DNA of 64,000 bases from PVC group bacterium (GCA_003567005.1 PXBF01000111.1:1-64000), one strand, 5' to 3'; positions 18,425 through 27,573 are shown, numbered from the stretch's first letter. Notes: a model not told the origin generated them from the sequence alone. Translations and numbers: made by a program.

Positions 18425-19789
18425 ATGAGCATACAAGAAGATGTGCTACAGCACCCTGAACACTACGATTTCGATGTAGAGACGTTGGGGTCGTGCACGG
18501 TGCCTTCTCCCTTGCATGGTTGCGAATTTACGCAAGAGGGCACACGTTTGCTGTTGTCGGAGGACGCATCCGGTTTGCAAGAGGCGTTAGCAGCAGGGCG
18601 ACCGGTTGCCAGTTTTGAAAAAGCAGGGGCCCGACAGCATCTTTTTTTTGATCCGGCATGGACGCGTGTTGCTATTTTGACGGCTGGAGGACTGAGTCCG
18701 GGATTGAACGATGTAATCAAAGGTATTGTGCATCTGCTACATTTTGAATATGGGGTGCGTAGTATATATGGGATCCGCTATGGTTATCGGGGATTGCTGC
18801 CAGAGTTTGGTCATGCCCCGATGATCTTGAATCCGGATATCGTCGATACCATACATGAAGAGGGGGGGACCATCTTAGGGTCGTCACGGGGCAATGGACA
18901 TCGCACGCGTGAACTGGTTGACTCGTTACAGCGTTCGAATATTAATGTCCTGTTTTGTATTGGTGGTGATGGAACATTACGTGGCGCTTCAGCGCTCGCA
19001 GAAGAAATCAAACGCCGTGGTTTGTCCATTGGGGTGATCGGCATCCCGAAGACGATCGATAATGATTTGCATTTTGTGGGGCGCACGTTTGGTTTTGAGA
19101 CGGCAGTGTATCAATCGCACAATATTGTCAGTTGCGCGCATGTGGAAGCCAATGGTGCCTACAACGGGATTGGTTTGGTAAAATTGATGGGCAGGGACTC
19201 CGGTTTTATAGCAGCCTATGCCAGCCTTGCCAATTCGGTAGTGAATTTTTGCTTGGTTCCAGAGGTCCCTTTTGAAATGGATGGTCCTGCTGGCTTGCTT
19301 GCCGCTGTTGAACGTCGCTTCCAAAGCGGCAAAGATCATTGTGTCATCGTGGTTGCTGAAGGCGCCGGGCAGTCGTTTATGGAAGATCTTCCGGAGGAGC
19401 GTGATGCATCCGGTAATCTGCTGAAACATGACATTGGAGAGTATCTTCGTTTACGTCTGACGTCTCATTTTGGAAAAGCGCCCTGGCATGGAACCGTTAA
19501 ATATTTTGATCCGAGTTACGCCATCCGCAGTGTGCCAGCATTGGGAACAGATGCGATCTTATGCAATATGCTAGCCAAGCATGCCGTGCATGCAGCCATG
19601 GCAGGGAAGACGAATTGTGTCATCGGGATACCCCATGGTGAATATGCCCTTATTCCGATTCAACTGGCGACGAAAGAACGCCGACAATTGAATCTGCGCT
19701 GTGATCTGTGGCGAGCGGTTTTAGATGCAACGCGTCAGAATGACTATTTTTCGACCAATGGCAGTCTCGGAAAAGGCAAGCATCGTTAA
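18425..19789 (+). CDS. 6-phosphofructokinase, plant/trypanosome-like ATP type
   Basis: 454 residues. An 80-residue N-terminal extension precedes VAILTAGGLSPGLNDVIKGI, the nucleotide phosphate loop. Residues 180-184 read GGDGT, where Gly fits ATP and Asp would fit pyrophosphate. Residues 208-214 read PKTIDND, where Lys is typical of the long PFK clade that includes PPi-dependent, plant and trypanosome ATP enzymes. KLMGRDSGFIA binds fructose 6-phosphate. The Gly plus Lys combination suggests an ATP-dependent member of that clade. The start at 18425 follows AGGAG; longer frames back to 18086 overlap hisH. Confidence 0.9.
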   Translation: MSIQEDVLQHPEHYDFDVETLGSCTVPSPLHGCEFTQEGTRLLLSEDASGLQEALAAGRPVASFEKAGARQHLFFDPAWTRVAILTAGGLSPGLNDVIKGIVHLLHFEYGVRSIYGIRYGYRGLLPEFGHAPMILNPDIVDTIHEEGGTILGSSRGNGHRTRELVDSLQRSNINVLFCIGGDGTLRGASALAEEIKRRGLSIGVIGIPKTIDNDLHFVGRTFGFETAVYQSHNIVSCAHVEANGAYNGIGLVKLMGRDSGFIAAYASLANSVVNFCLVPEVPFEMDGPAGLLAAVERRFQSGKDHCVIVVAEGAGQSFMEDLPEERDASGNLLKHDIGEYLRLRLTSHFGKAPWHGTVKYFDPSYAIRSVPALGTDAILCNMLAKHAVHAAMAGKTNCVIGIPHGEYALIPIQLATKERRQLNLRCDLWRAVLDATRQNDYFSTNGSLGKGKHR

Positions 19790-19827
19790 GTTTTTTGTAA
19801 TAATGTACAATTTGGGCAAAACTACAC

Positions 19828-19873
19828 TTGAAGTTTGTTTTTTTTGTGGGTTATACTCATCACCTTATAAGGT
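19828..19873 (+). promoter_or_regulatory. Promoter and operator-like palindrome before the XylR-type gene
   Basis: TTGAAG (19828-19833) and TATACT (19852-19857) are separated by 18 bp and form a plausible sigma-70 promoter. Immediately downstream, ACCTTATAAGGT (19862-19873) is a perfect 12-bp palindrome that would overlap the transcription start, as an autorepression site would. Function is inferred from position. Confidence 0.45.
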
Positions 19874-19966
19874 TATTATTTGTAATTTAATAATGGTTTG
19901 GATTACTGTTTGATTCGGTGTCGAAGTCATTGCATTACATGTTTTTATTTAGGGTGTTACGTTGAT

Positions 19967-21154
19967 ATGAGTGCTGCCAGAAAAAAGAAAACGATTCAGC
20001 GCAAGGTTCGTCCCCGTATTCTGATTGCTCTGAAATCGCCCTTGCCATTTGTTGATACGCTAATAGACATTGCACGTGAGTGGGAATGGGATTTACTTGA
20101 TTACAAGTTGCTACACAATGCCTATCCTAAGGATATTCCGCCCAGTGGTGCCATTGTAAGTCTTTTGCCAGATGATCCTCTGGTCAAACACTTGCAATCG
20201 ATTCAATGTCCAACAGTGCGTTTGGGAGTAACATTTCATCCTCTGGATCACAGGTTGCCTGCTGTTTTGGCAGATTTGGAGGCGACTGGGCGTTTAGCGG
20301 CCTTTCATTTTCTCGAGCGGGGTTTTTCCAATGCGGCTTTTATTGGATGGGATCCATCGAGTAATATGAATCCGCTACATTTACTATATACGGCGTACCG
20401 CAAAACGTTGGAAGAAGCCGGGGTGCAAACCTGTCATTACAGCTTGGCGCATCAACACAAAGGCGATGAATCTCCGGAAGAGCGAGTGGTTCGTTTGCAG
20501 GATGAGCTAGGAGGCTGGCTTTCGCAGTTACCTAAGCCGATTGGTGTTATGGGTTACAAGGATAGAATCATGGCCCAGCTATGCACGTATTTTCAGCTTC
20601 GCGGTGGACATGTGCCCGAGGAAATTGCGTTGTTGGGCTACGGTAATTCCAGTTGGTGTAATCGGTCGCCGGTGCCGTTGTCTTCGATAGCTCCCGGCTT
20701 TCAGGAGCGTGCACGCCGTGCGATGCATCTTCTGCGGGGGTTGATGGAAGGGAAACCTGCGCCAGATCACCCTATTCTGGTTCCTCCTGCCGGCCTGATC
20801 AAGCGGCGCAGCACAGATATATTGGCCATGTCTGATGTTTTGGTTGCGCAAGCTCTCGTGTTTATTTGGGAGCATATTCAGGAGAACATTTCGGTTGCCG
20901 ACGTGGCGCACTCGGTTAATTTGTCCGAGCGCCAATTGGGGCGTCGTTTCTATCAAGCTATTGGGCGAAGTGTGAATCAGGAAATTGTCCGTCGCCGCAT
21001 TGAGAACGTAAAAAATCTTTTGCGGTCCAGTGATGGGTCGATTTCCGAGATAGCCACTGCGACAGGTTATCGTTCTGCGCGCTATCTGCATTTTGCGTTT
21101 CAAAAGGCCGTTGGCATGACGCCAGGCGAATACCGAAAGTCCCATGCCCGTTAA
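19967..21154 (+). CDS. XylR-type transcriptional regulator (LacI-like sensor plus AraC HTH)
   Basis: 395 residues from the ATG at 19967 (MSAARKKKTIQRK). The frame extends further upstream without a better ribosome site. Residues 18-280 have a LacI/periplasmic-binding-like sugar-sensing fold, ending GKPAPDHPILVPPAGLIKRR. The last 100 residues are an AraC double helix-turn-helix: ISVADVAHSVNLSERQLGRR, then ISEIATATGYRSARYLHFAF and the closing MTPGEYRK. This layout is that of XylR, which activates sugar genes on ligand binding. The sugar is unknown. The AraC/TPR gene is convergent downstream. Confidence 0.88.
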   Translation: MSAARKKKTIQRKVRPRILIALKSPLPFVDTLIDIAREWEWDLLDYKLLHNAYPKDIPPSGAIVSLLPDDPLVKHLQSIQCPTVRLGVTFHPLDHRLPAVLADLEATGRLAAFHFLERGFSNAAFIGWDPSSNMNPLHLLYTAYRKTLEEAGVQTCHYSLAHQHKGDESPEERVVRLQDELGGWLSQLPKPIGVMGYKDRIMAQLCTYFQLRGGHVPEEIALLGYGNSSWCNRSPVPLSSIAPGFQERARRAMHLLRGLMEGKPAPDHPILVPPAGLIKRRSTDILAMSDVLVAQALVFIWEHIQENISVADVAHSVNLSERQLGRRFYQAIGRSVNQEIVRRRIENVKNLLRSSDGSISEIATATGYRSARYLHFAFQKAVGMTPGEYRKSHAR

Positions 21155-21195
21155 GCAGTAACTTCATGGTTTGTAGGCTGCTTACGTGTTGTTTT

Positions 21196-23505
21196 CTATG
21201 CGGGGTGCGGGCGTGATTTCAGGCGCCATTGGGCGAAGCGGTGTAGCAGCAAATTGGGACTGGAGTAGGGGCGGGTGTTTTGTAGGAATGTTTCGTAGGC
21301 TGCATGCGCCTTGTGAGGGCGGCTGGCAAAGTCGTGGGTGATGGCCTCCATGAGTATGATGCGATTGTGGATGTCCACCTGAAAGGGCTGTTGCATGAAG
21401 CGGCTGCGGGTAATCTTGTGTGTTATATAAGCGGCATCGTGCCACAGGGATTGCCTATGGAAAAATCGGAATCGGGACAAGATCAGATCAAAATCTTCCT
21501 GCATACGCGCTGGGTTGATGAGGAAGCCGCGCAGGACCGTTTTCAATAGTAACTGAGCTTGGTTGCTAAGGGTCGCCCAGAGATTAGGTGAATCGATACC
21601 TTCGCCGTTTTCCAACAGATCCAGAGCTTGTTTGGTCTCGCCAGCGTTTAGTGCCTCGAGTGTGAGCAGCATAGTCGCTAATGCGCGGTAGACTTCTGCC
21701 TCCGGACCGGAGGTTGAGAGAATGGCGGCAGGATTCAGATACATTTGCGCTTCCATCATGAATCCGGGATGTTGTTTTGCCCAGCTTTGCATGTCATCAA
21801 TGCGACCCAAGGCATGCCGTGCGAACAGGTGGTGTAAATCCTTTTGCGGCGTGGCTTCCAGAATTTCTTCGTAGCGGCCGAGTGCCATGTAGGCCCCGCC
21901 TGCGAGGGGTGGATAGCGGCGTATGGCCTCCTCGTAGCGGCCGAGTCCGATGAGAGCTTTGACGTCCATTTCCGGGATTTCGGGAGGCATCGCAAGTACC
22001 CGTTGCCAATGTCCGGATTGATAAAATGCCGTTTTGCGTGCTTGGGCATTCACATGCTTGCCGTAGCGGCGAATGGCTTCCTTGAGCTTGCCCGTGCGCT
22101 GGAGTGCTTGGAAGCATCGATCAGGCATGGTGGCACATTGCTCCAGGACTTCCTCGTATTGCCCCATGGCTGTCAGCACTTTTGCGGTTAGGGCCATGCT
22201 GGAATCTTCCTGCACGAAGAGTTCCTTGCGGATGTCAAGATAGGCTCGAAGGGGTTGTGGTTTACGCTTTTGATGCAGAGCTTGTACTTGTTCCATCCAG
22301 AGATTCACCACTTCACCACGCTGTTGGCTGTTGGCATGCTTGTAGCCTGCCTGTAGATACGCGGAGGCTTGATCATAATTGCCCATCGCATATAGCAGAC
22401 GGCAAGAAACCATGCCCGCCTGGTGCGCATACTCACTGTTTCGTAAGCGTTGCAGTATGGCTAGCGCTTGCTGCGGGTGTCCAATTGCTTGCAGGCAGCA
22501 GCCTTTGATATACAAGAGTTGATTGTGGATGTTGGCGGCATGCACGTGCTCGATTCCCCTCTCACAGAATCGCAGGGCCGCAGCAAAGTCAGCTTTTCGG
22601 AAGGCTTCCAGTGCAGGGGCTAGATCATCTGTTTCGGAAGCCGTTGTTCCTGCGATACGTCGGTAAGCGGCGGGGGTCATGTTGAAATGTCGTTTGAACT
22701 CCCGGTCAAAATGATAGCGGTCGGAAAAACCTGTTCTTTCAGCAATGGATTCGATGCTGATGCGCCCTTGGGTGAGAAATTCCAGGCTGCGTTCCAGGCG
22801 CAATTGCTTTAGGTATTGCTTCGGAGACTGGCCAAGATTTGCTTTGGCCCATTGGCAGAAGGCGGGGCGCGACATGCGCAGATGGGTGGCCATGATCTCT
22901 GTCGTTAAGGTTCGACTGGGCAGGTTTGTGATCAGAAATGCTTTGAGTATTGCCAATCGATCTGTCTCTTTTGTTCCTATTGATTTTGGGGGCGAATTTC
23001 CAGCTATTTTGATAATTCGGGATACTAGCGTGAGAGCCAGTAGGTTCTGGTAGATATCGCTTGCACCAGCGGTAAGGAGGGTTGCTTCGTCGGGGTGCTG
23101 GATGCTGGTAAAAAGTTCGGTTATTTTTGTGCTTGGTGCATAGTTTGCCAAAACCGGCAGTTGCAAGCGGTCCTCGAGAAGAGTGGTTCTGTTGAGAATG
23201 GCATTGATTTCAATGATGCGCAGAAGCGTGGCGGGTGCTTCTTCTTCCTCTTCGCTCTGCTTTGCGGGCATGAGGCGTGTCCGGCATTTTCCGCTGCTGA
23301 CAATCAACATACCCTGCGGGATTCTGATGGGCTTTCCTGCCATTCTGCATAACAGGAATCCATTTGCAGGAATCAGGATTCGGATGCCTGGAGAGGGGGG
23401 GAGTGTGGTCGGACTGTCTCCACAGGGTATTTCCCGGGCCAGCATGTGGCGGACATCTAGCGTTTCATCAGATGATGCGTCGCTCTGCTGGCCCAGCAAA
23501 TCCAT
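21196..23505 (-). CDS. AraC-type regulator with long C-terminal TPR-like domain
   Basis: About 769 residues from the ATG at 23503-23505; a TTG at 23553 is an alternative. Residues 20-175 look like a cupin-type sensor. Residues 195-295 are a complete AraC helix-turn-helix pair (TLTTEIMATHLRMSRPAFCQ, then ISIESIAERTGFSDRYHFDR, then HFNMTPAAYRRIA). The remaining 470 residues are alpha-helical with TPR-like units (FRKADFAAALRFCERGIE, YAMGNYDQASAYLQAGY, MGQYEEVLEQC, LGRYEEAIRRY, LGRYEEILEA). Most AraC proteins end at the HTH, so this arrangement is unusual. Target genes are unknown. The secreted protein gene is divergent. Confidence 0.8.
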   Translation of the reverse strand: MDLLGQQSDASSDETLDVRHMLAREIPCGDSPTTLPPSPGIRILIPANGFLLCRMAGKPIRIPQGMLIVSSGKCRTRLMPAKQSEEEEEAPATLLRIIEINAILNRTTLLEDRLQLPVLANYAPSTKITELFTSIQHPDEATLLTAGASDIYQNLLALTLVSRIIKIAGNSPPKSIGTKETDRLAILKAFLITNLPSRTLTTEIMATHLRMSRPAFCQWAKANLGQSPKQYLKQLRLERSLEFLTQGRISIESIAERTGFSDRYHFDREFKRHFNMTPAAYRRIAGTTASETDDLAPALEAFRKADFAAALRFCERGIEHVHAANIHNQLLYIKGCCLQAIGHPQQALAILQRLRNSEYAHQAGMVSCRLLYAMGNYDQASAYLQAGYKHANSQQRGEVVNLWMEQVQALHQKRKPQPLRAYLDIRKELFVQEDSSMALTAKVLTAMGQYEEVLEQCATMPDRCFQALQRTGKLKEAIRRYGKHVNAQARKTAFYQSGHWQRVLAMPPEIPEMDVKALIGLGRYEEAIRRYPPLAGGAYMALGRYEEILEATPQKDLHHLFARHALGRIDDMQSWAKQHPGFMMEAQMYLNPAAILSTSGPEAEVYRALATMLLTLEALNAGETKQALDLLENGEGIDSPNLWATLSNQAQLLLKTVLRGFLINPARMQEDFDLILSRFRFFHRQSLWHDAAYITHKITRSRFMQQPFQVDIHNRIILMEAITHDFASRPHKAHAAYETFLQNTRPYSSPNLLLHRFAQWRLKSRPHPA

Positions 23506-23627
23506 ACTTACGGATAACGTTTTCACAAATCGTATGTTAACGATAATACGCAAAAAAACAAAGAATATTCATGCTGTGGCTCAGGATAATATGACAAATA
23601 TACAAAATAAATAGACGCATGTACATA

Positions 23628-23649
23628 TACAAGTAGTGTACAAGTAGTC
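23628..23649. promoter_or_regulatory. Tandem 11-bp direct repeats upstream of the AraC/TPR gene
   Basis: TACAAGTAGTG (23628-23638) and TACAAGTAGTC (23639-23649) are adjacent, about one DNA turn each. AraC-family monomers bind direct repeats of this kind. The site lies 123 bp upstream of the AraC/TPR start and 226 bp upstream of the divergent secreted-protein gene. The rest of the 369-bp gap (23506-23874) is AT-rich at its left side and holds no convincing gene. Confidence 0.45.
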
Positions 23650-23874
23650 TAATATTAAGGGGTATATTGTAATTGTATAGCGTGAAAAACGAATACATTC
23701 AGGTAAATCCGTGAGTCAGGAATTGGACATGTTGCCGGAAGCGGTGCAGATGTTCAGCCCGGCTGCGAGTGCGTACTGCGGCGAGTTGGCTGGTGACTAT
23801 AGCTTTCGGTCTAGATGCAAGGGTCACGGAATGGAAAGCAACAGAACGAATAAGTAAACTAACGAAAGGATTAC

Positions 23875-24615
23875 ATGATGAAGAGCAAGATGATGATGGC
23901 GATGGCGGTTTTGGGTTTGGTGGCGGGGCCCTTGTTGGCGCAGGAGACGATTACGCTTGATTTCGAGAGTGAAACCCTCGGAAGTACGAATGCACCTCCT
24001 GGTTGGAATATATTTAATCAGAATAATCAGGGTACTTATGTTGTCGCTGATACAGGAAACCCTGGCAAGAGCGGGAATGTTGACTGGGGTGGCAGTAATC
24101 AAGGTTATCCCGGCATCTATTTAGCGAATGAAACTGGATTTGATGCGACCAAGCCCATTAGTGGAAGTTTCGATTTCTACATTGATAGCAATGTTAACTA
24201 TGCGCAAGTTCTCTTTGTGTTCGGCGATGTTGGCGATGGGTTGGAACAGACCGCCGGAAATTATTTGAACGCAGTATTGCAGAGACACACGTTTGGTCAA
24301 CGGGCGCGCCTGTTCGATGCTGACGGAACGATAATCCATAGTACCGATGGAAATAACACTTTTTCGATTGATGCGCAGACATGGATACCTGCCACTTTTA
24401 CTTGGACGCCCACCAATGGTCTTACAGGAACCTTAGAACTTTCGTGGATGGTGGGTACCTCTTCTCGGGGACCACTGGTCGCTGATGACTACACACTCAA
24501 TAGTGATGAGGCTTTTGTTGGCTTCGGGACCGGTAGAGAGCCTGGCCGGTTTGACAATATCAGTGTCACGGGATTTCCCATTCTGCCGCAGGGCACGGTG
24601 CTGATAATCAAGTAG
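23875..24615 (+). CDS. Secreted beta-rich protein with C-terminal tail motif
   Basis: 246 residues. MMKSKMMMAMAVLGLVAGPLLAQ is a signal peptide with cleavage after LLA. The mature protein (ITLDFESETLGSTNAPPGWN, later GSFDFYIDSN and GFGTGREPGRFDNISVTGFP) resembles jelly-roll domains of extracellular PVC proteins. The last 13 residues, FPILPQGTVLIIK, align closely with the end of the secreted protein at 48916-49707. There is no PEP-CTERM motif. An AAAGGA ribosome site precedes the start. It is divergent from the AraC/TPR regulator, which may control it. Function unknown. Confidence 0.75.
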   Translation: MMKSKMMMAMAVLGLVAGPLLAQETITLDFESETLGSTNAPPGWNIFNQNNQGTYVVADTGNPGKSGNVDWGGSNQGYPGIYLANETGFDATKPISGSFDFYIDSNVNYAQVLFVFGDVGDGLEQTAGNYLNAVLQRHTFGQRARLFDADGTIIHSTDGNNTFSIDAQTWIPATFTWTPTNGLTGTLELSWMVGTSSRGPLVADDYTLNSDEAFVGFGTGREPGRFDNISVTGFPILPQGTVLIIK

Positions 24616-25028
24616 ATGGGGGGGCAGACGGAAGACTGAAGCCTAAAGACTGAAGACTTTTTTGCGGGTGGCTGGCGCTGGGGCGTGTGCCGCCCGTTTT
24701 TTTTTTTTTGACCTGATTGACCATGTTGACCTGATAGACGGGTGGTTTTGGTGCGGAGATTGGAATCGCCGCTTTGGGATTGCGCGTAGTGCCGGGGGCG
24801 GGGATGGGCAGTACGGGTTGGTTGATCGTTTACGTTTTGTAATGGCGAGGGTGGTGGGTGGTGCGCGGGGACCGTCGCTTCGCTCCTGCCAAAGCGGTGC
24901 GTTCGCTTTGCTCGCCTGTCCCGTAGCGTATTCGCGAAGGTGGATCACCGCACCAAAGGGGGCTTGTCTGGTGCCGAGTTGAAAATAGAAACGTAGCATG
25001 CGGTGGCAAACAATGGCGTTACCGACTA
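24616..25028. other. 413-bp gene-free region with poly-T and repeats
   Basis: A GC-rich spacer between convergent genes. It holds a 14-T run ending at 24709, the TTGACC 9-bp repeat array (24708-24742) and a 14-bp match to the 3' end of the tRNA-Leu gene (24789-24802). Long open frames on both strands have repetitive Arg/Pro composition and no ribosome sites, so they are not called. Confidence 0.6.
24708..24742. repeat. 9-bp tandem repeat TTGACCNNN, second array
   Basis: TTGACC occurs at 24708, 24717 and 24726, with a fourth degenerate unit (ATAGAC) next, all at 9-bp spacing. This is the same unit and period as the array at 15997-16020. Confidence 0.6.
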
Positions 25029-25736
25029 TCAGCATTCGGCGTGGACGGGGTTGCGGAGGGTGCCGATGCCTTCGATTTCGATTTCGATGGTGTCGCCGGG
25101 TTTGATGGGGCCAACGCCGGCAGGGGTGCCGGTGCAGATGATGTCGCCCGGGCCTAGGGTTATTTGGCGTGAAATGAATGCAATCAGTTCGTCCACGGGA
25201 AAAATCAGGTTGCCCGTGTTGGATGACTGCACCTCTTGGCCGTTGAGGCGGGCACGGATCTCGAGATTCGCGTGATCGATTTCCTCTGGAGGCACGATCA
25301 CGGGGCCGATGGGGCCGAACGTATCGAGGGATTTTCCCCGAAACCACCCGGACTGGTCGCTGCGTTGTAGGTTGCGTTGCGTGACATCGTTCATGCAGGT
25401 GAATCCAAGGATATGCTGCATGGCATCTTTACGAGATACGTTTTTGCATTGGTCTTTGATGATAACGGCCAATTCGGCTTCATAATCAATGCGCGGCGCG
25501 TCGAATTGATAATTTTCCAGAAATGTGGGGATGATGATGGGGTCATCGGGTCCAATCAAAACATTGGGTGTTTTGGGGAAAATAACGGGTTCTGTCGGGA
25601 CGGATGCAGTAAAGCCCTGCACGTGAATTTTGTCGTGCTCGGCAATGTGATCGCGGTAATTCAAACCAATTCCGATAATGATCCGGGGATCGAGCGTGTA
25701 GGTGTTTTTGCTGTTTTTTATGGGCAGTGTGATCAT
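25029..25736 (-). CDS. Fumarylacetoacetate hydrolase family protein
   Basis: 235 residues with the FAH catalytic domain. IIGIGLNYRDHIAEH is the entry motif. The metal ligands are in IDYEAELAVII and later in RGKSLDTFGPIGPVI. The C-terminal GDIICTGTPAGVGPIKPGD is the family signature. Members hydrolyse or decarboxylate acylpyruvates and related diketo acids, including 2-keto-3-deoxy sugar acids. Given the sugar-regulator and rhamnulokinase neighbours, a sugar-acid role is plausible but unproven. It is a single minus-strand gene. Confidence 0.9.
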   Translation of the reverse strand: MITLPIKNSKNTYTLDPRIIIGIGLNYRDHIAEHDKIHVQGFTASVPTEPVIFPKTPNVLIGPDDPIIIPTFLENYQFDAPRIDYEAELAVIIKDQCKNVSRKDAMQHILGFTCMNDVTQRNLQRSDQSGWFRGKSLDTFGPIGPVIVPPEEIDHANLEIRARLNGQEVQSSNTGNLIFPVDELIAFISRQITLGPGDIICTGTPAGVGPIKPGDTIEIEIEGIGTLRNPVHAEC

Positions 25737-25871
25737 ATGCTTTCCTTACTGTCTGTTATACGCCCATTCAGAAATATGGCACTGGATCTTGCAAGTTTTT
25801 TCTGGGTTGCAGGGCTTTATCGTGGCATGATGCCGCGATTATATGGTGAACCTCGTCGTTAGGGCACTTGA

Positions 25872-26018
25872 GCGACCAAGATGATGCGGCGGGGTAACTT
25901 GGGGAATCGAATATCCAATAACCAACAAGGAATATCCAACCGACTAAGTTTGGAAATCTCATATTTGGAAATTGGACATTTCCCGACTCTCCAGAGGTCG
26001 GGATTGGTTATTGGATAT
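25872..26018. repeat. Intergenic repeat plus perfect 16-bp inverted repeat upstream of rhaB
   Basis: 25872-25900 is a copy of the GACCAAGATGATGCGG dispersed repeat. AATATCCAATAACCAA (25910-25925) is repeated as its exact complement at 26003-26018, with an inner CCCGAC (25981-25986) and GTCGGG (25996-26001) hairpin. The structure lies in the 373-bp gap between the divergent FAH and rhamnulokinase genes, ending about 90 bp before the rhamnulokinase start. No gene is seen in the gap. Confidence 0.65.
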
Positions 26019-26109
26019 TGAAGAGATTCTTGTGGTAGCGCGTTGGCAAAACGAAAGCTTATTGTATACAAAGCAGAATTACGGGCTTTTATGCGGAAGG
26101 AGAATGGAG

Positions 26110-27573
26110 ATGAAGTATTATCTGGCAATGGATTTTGGTGCGTCGAGTGGCCGTGGAATGCTAGGCTGTTATGATGGAAAAAAACTGCAGTTGGAGGAAT
26201 TGTATCGTTTCGAGAATGGCGCGGTGACGGGGGAAGATGGTCATCTGTACTGGGATGCTGAGAGGTTATTCGGCGAAATTGTGAAGAGCTTGTCTCTGGC
26301 CGCTGAGCGGGGGATCCAGTTGGAGAGTATTGGTGTGGATACGTGGGGTGTGGATTATGGTTTGCTGGATGCCGATGGCAAGCTGATGGGCGCTCCCTTC
26401 AACTATCGCGATTCGCGTACAGAGGGTCAGATGGATGCCCTTTTTACGAAAGTGCCATCCGATGAAGTTTTTGCGGAGACGGGCATTCAATTCATGCCGA
26501 TCAACACGTTGTTCCAACTGTATGCCGAGCGCGAGGGTGAGCGTTTGAATAAGGCGGATAAACTGCTGTTCATGCCGGATTTGTTTAATTACCTGTTGAC
26601 GGGTATTGCTCGCTGCGAGCGCAGCATTGCTAGCACAAGTCAATGTTATAATCCGCAAACGCATGATTGGGCGAAACAGCTCCTGGAGCGCGTTGGGTTG
26701 GGGCATATCCCGTGGGCTCCGTTGGTTGATTCCGGCACGGTTCTAGGCCCTGTGAAGGAGGATCTTGCGGTGCAAACCGGGATTGGTCCGGTTCCTGTGG
26801 TGGCAGTTACCGGTCATGACACGGCCAGTGCGGTGGTGGCAGTCCCGGCGGAAGGTGCGGATTTTTGTTATTTGAGCAGTGGTACATGGTCGCTGATGGG
26901 CGCGGAACTGGATGCACCATTGATTGATACGCGTTCGCATGATCTGAACTTTACGAATGAAATCGGCTATGATCGCAAGGTGCGTTTCTTAAAGAACATT
27001 ACGGGCATGTGGTTGCAGCAGGAATGTCGCCGCTATTGGCAGGAGGCGGGGCAGGATTATTCCTGGAAGGAACTGGAGGCGATGGCAAAAGCAGCGGAGC
27101 CTTTCCGGTCGGTCATCAATTCGGATGATCCGGTTTTTGCATCACCTGGAAACATGCCCGAAAAGATTGCGGATTGGTGTCGTGCGAATGGGCAACCTGT
27201 GCCGGAGGAGCCTGGGGCATATATTCGTGCGATTTTCGAAGGGTTGGCGCTGCGATATCGCTGGGTGGTGGAGCGGTTGGAGGCGCTACAAGGACATTCG
27301 ATTACGGCTCTGCATGTAGTTGGTGGTGGATCTGCCAATGCCCTGTTGAATCAGTTTACTGCATCGGCTACCGGCAAACCGGTGCTGGCGGGCCCGACCG
27401 AAGCTACGGCACTTGGAAATGTGGCCGTTCAGATGTTGGGATTGGGGCAGATGGCGGATTTGGCGGCCGCACGAAAGCTGGTTGCGGATTCATTTCCGAC
27501 GGTTCGGTATGAACCGGAGGATACGGAGGCTTGGACGGCAGCGGCAGAACGGTTTGCTGGGTTGTTTGGTTGA
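26110..27573 (+). CDS. rhaB: Rhamnulokinase
   Basis: 487 residues of the FGGY sugar-kinase family. AMDFGASSGRGMLG is the phosphate-1 loop, IGVDTWGVDYGLLD is typical of RhaB, GHDTASAV holds the catalytic base region, and LHVVGGGSANALLNQ is the adenosine loop. It phosphorylates L-rhamnulose. The start at 26110 is 8 nt after AAGGAG; an ATG at 26104 sits too close to it. The other rhamnose enzymes (RhaA, RhaD) are not in the window. parE begins only 8 nt after the stop. Confidence 0.9.
   Translation: MKYYLAMDFGASSGRGMLGCYDGKKLQLEELYRFENGAVTGEDGHLYWDAERLFGEIVKSLSLAAERGIQLESIGVDTWGVDYGLLDADGKLMGAPFNYRDSRTEGQMDALFTKVPSDEVFAETGIQFMPINTLFQLYAEREGERLNKADKLLFMPDLFNYLLTGIARCERSIASTSQCYNPQTHDWAKQLLERVGLGHIPWAPLVDSGTVLGPVKEDLAVQTGIGPVPVVAVTGHDTASAVVAVPAEGADFCYLSSGTWSLMGAELDAPLIDTRSHDLNFTNEIGYDRKVRFLKNITGMWLQQECRRYWQEAGQDYSWKELEAMAKAAEPFRSVINSDDPVFASPGNMPEKIADWCRANGQPVPEEPGAYIRAIFEGLALRYRWVVERLEALQGHSITALHVVGGGSANALLNQFTASATGKPVLAGPTEATALGNVAVQMLGLGQMADLAAARKLVADSFPTVRYEPEDTEAWTAAAERFAGLFG

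Noticed and set aside
23711..23857. 48-codon frame starting GTG before the secreted-protein gene
   Set aside because: The composition is mildly protein-like, but there is no ribosome site, no known similarity, and it sits in the divergent promoter region.
24643..25347. 234-codon minus-strand frame
   Set aside because: Arg/Pro/His-rich translation of repetitive GC-rich DNA. It overlaps the FAH-family gene and the TTGACC array.
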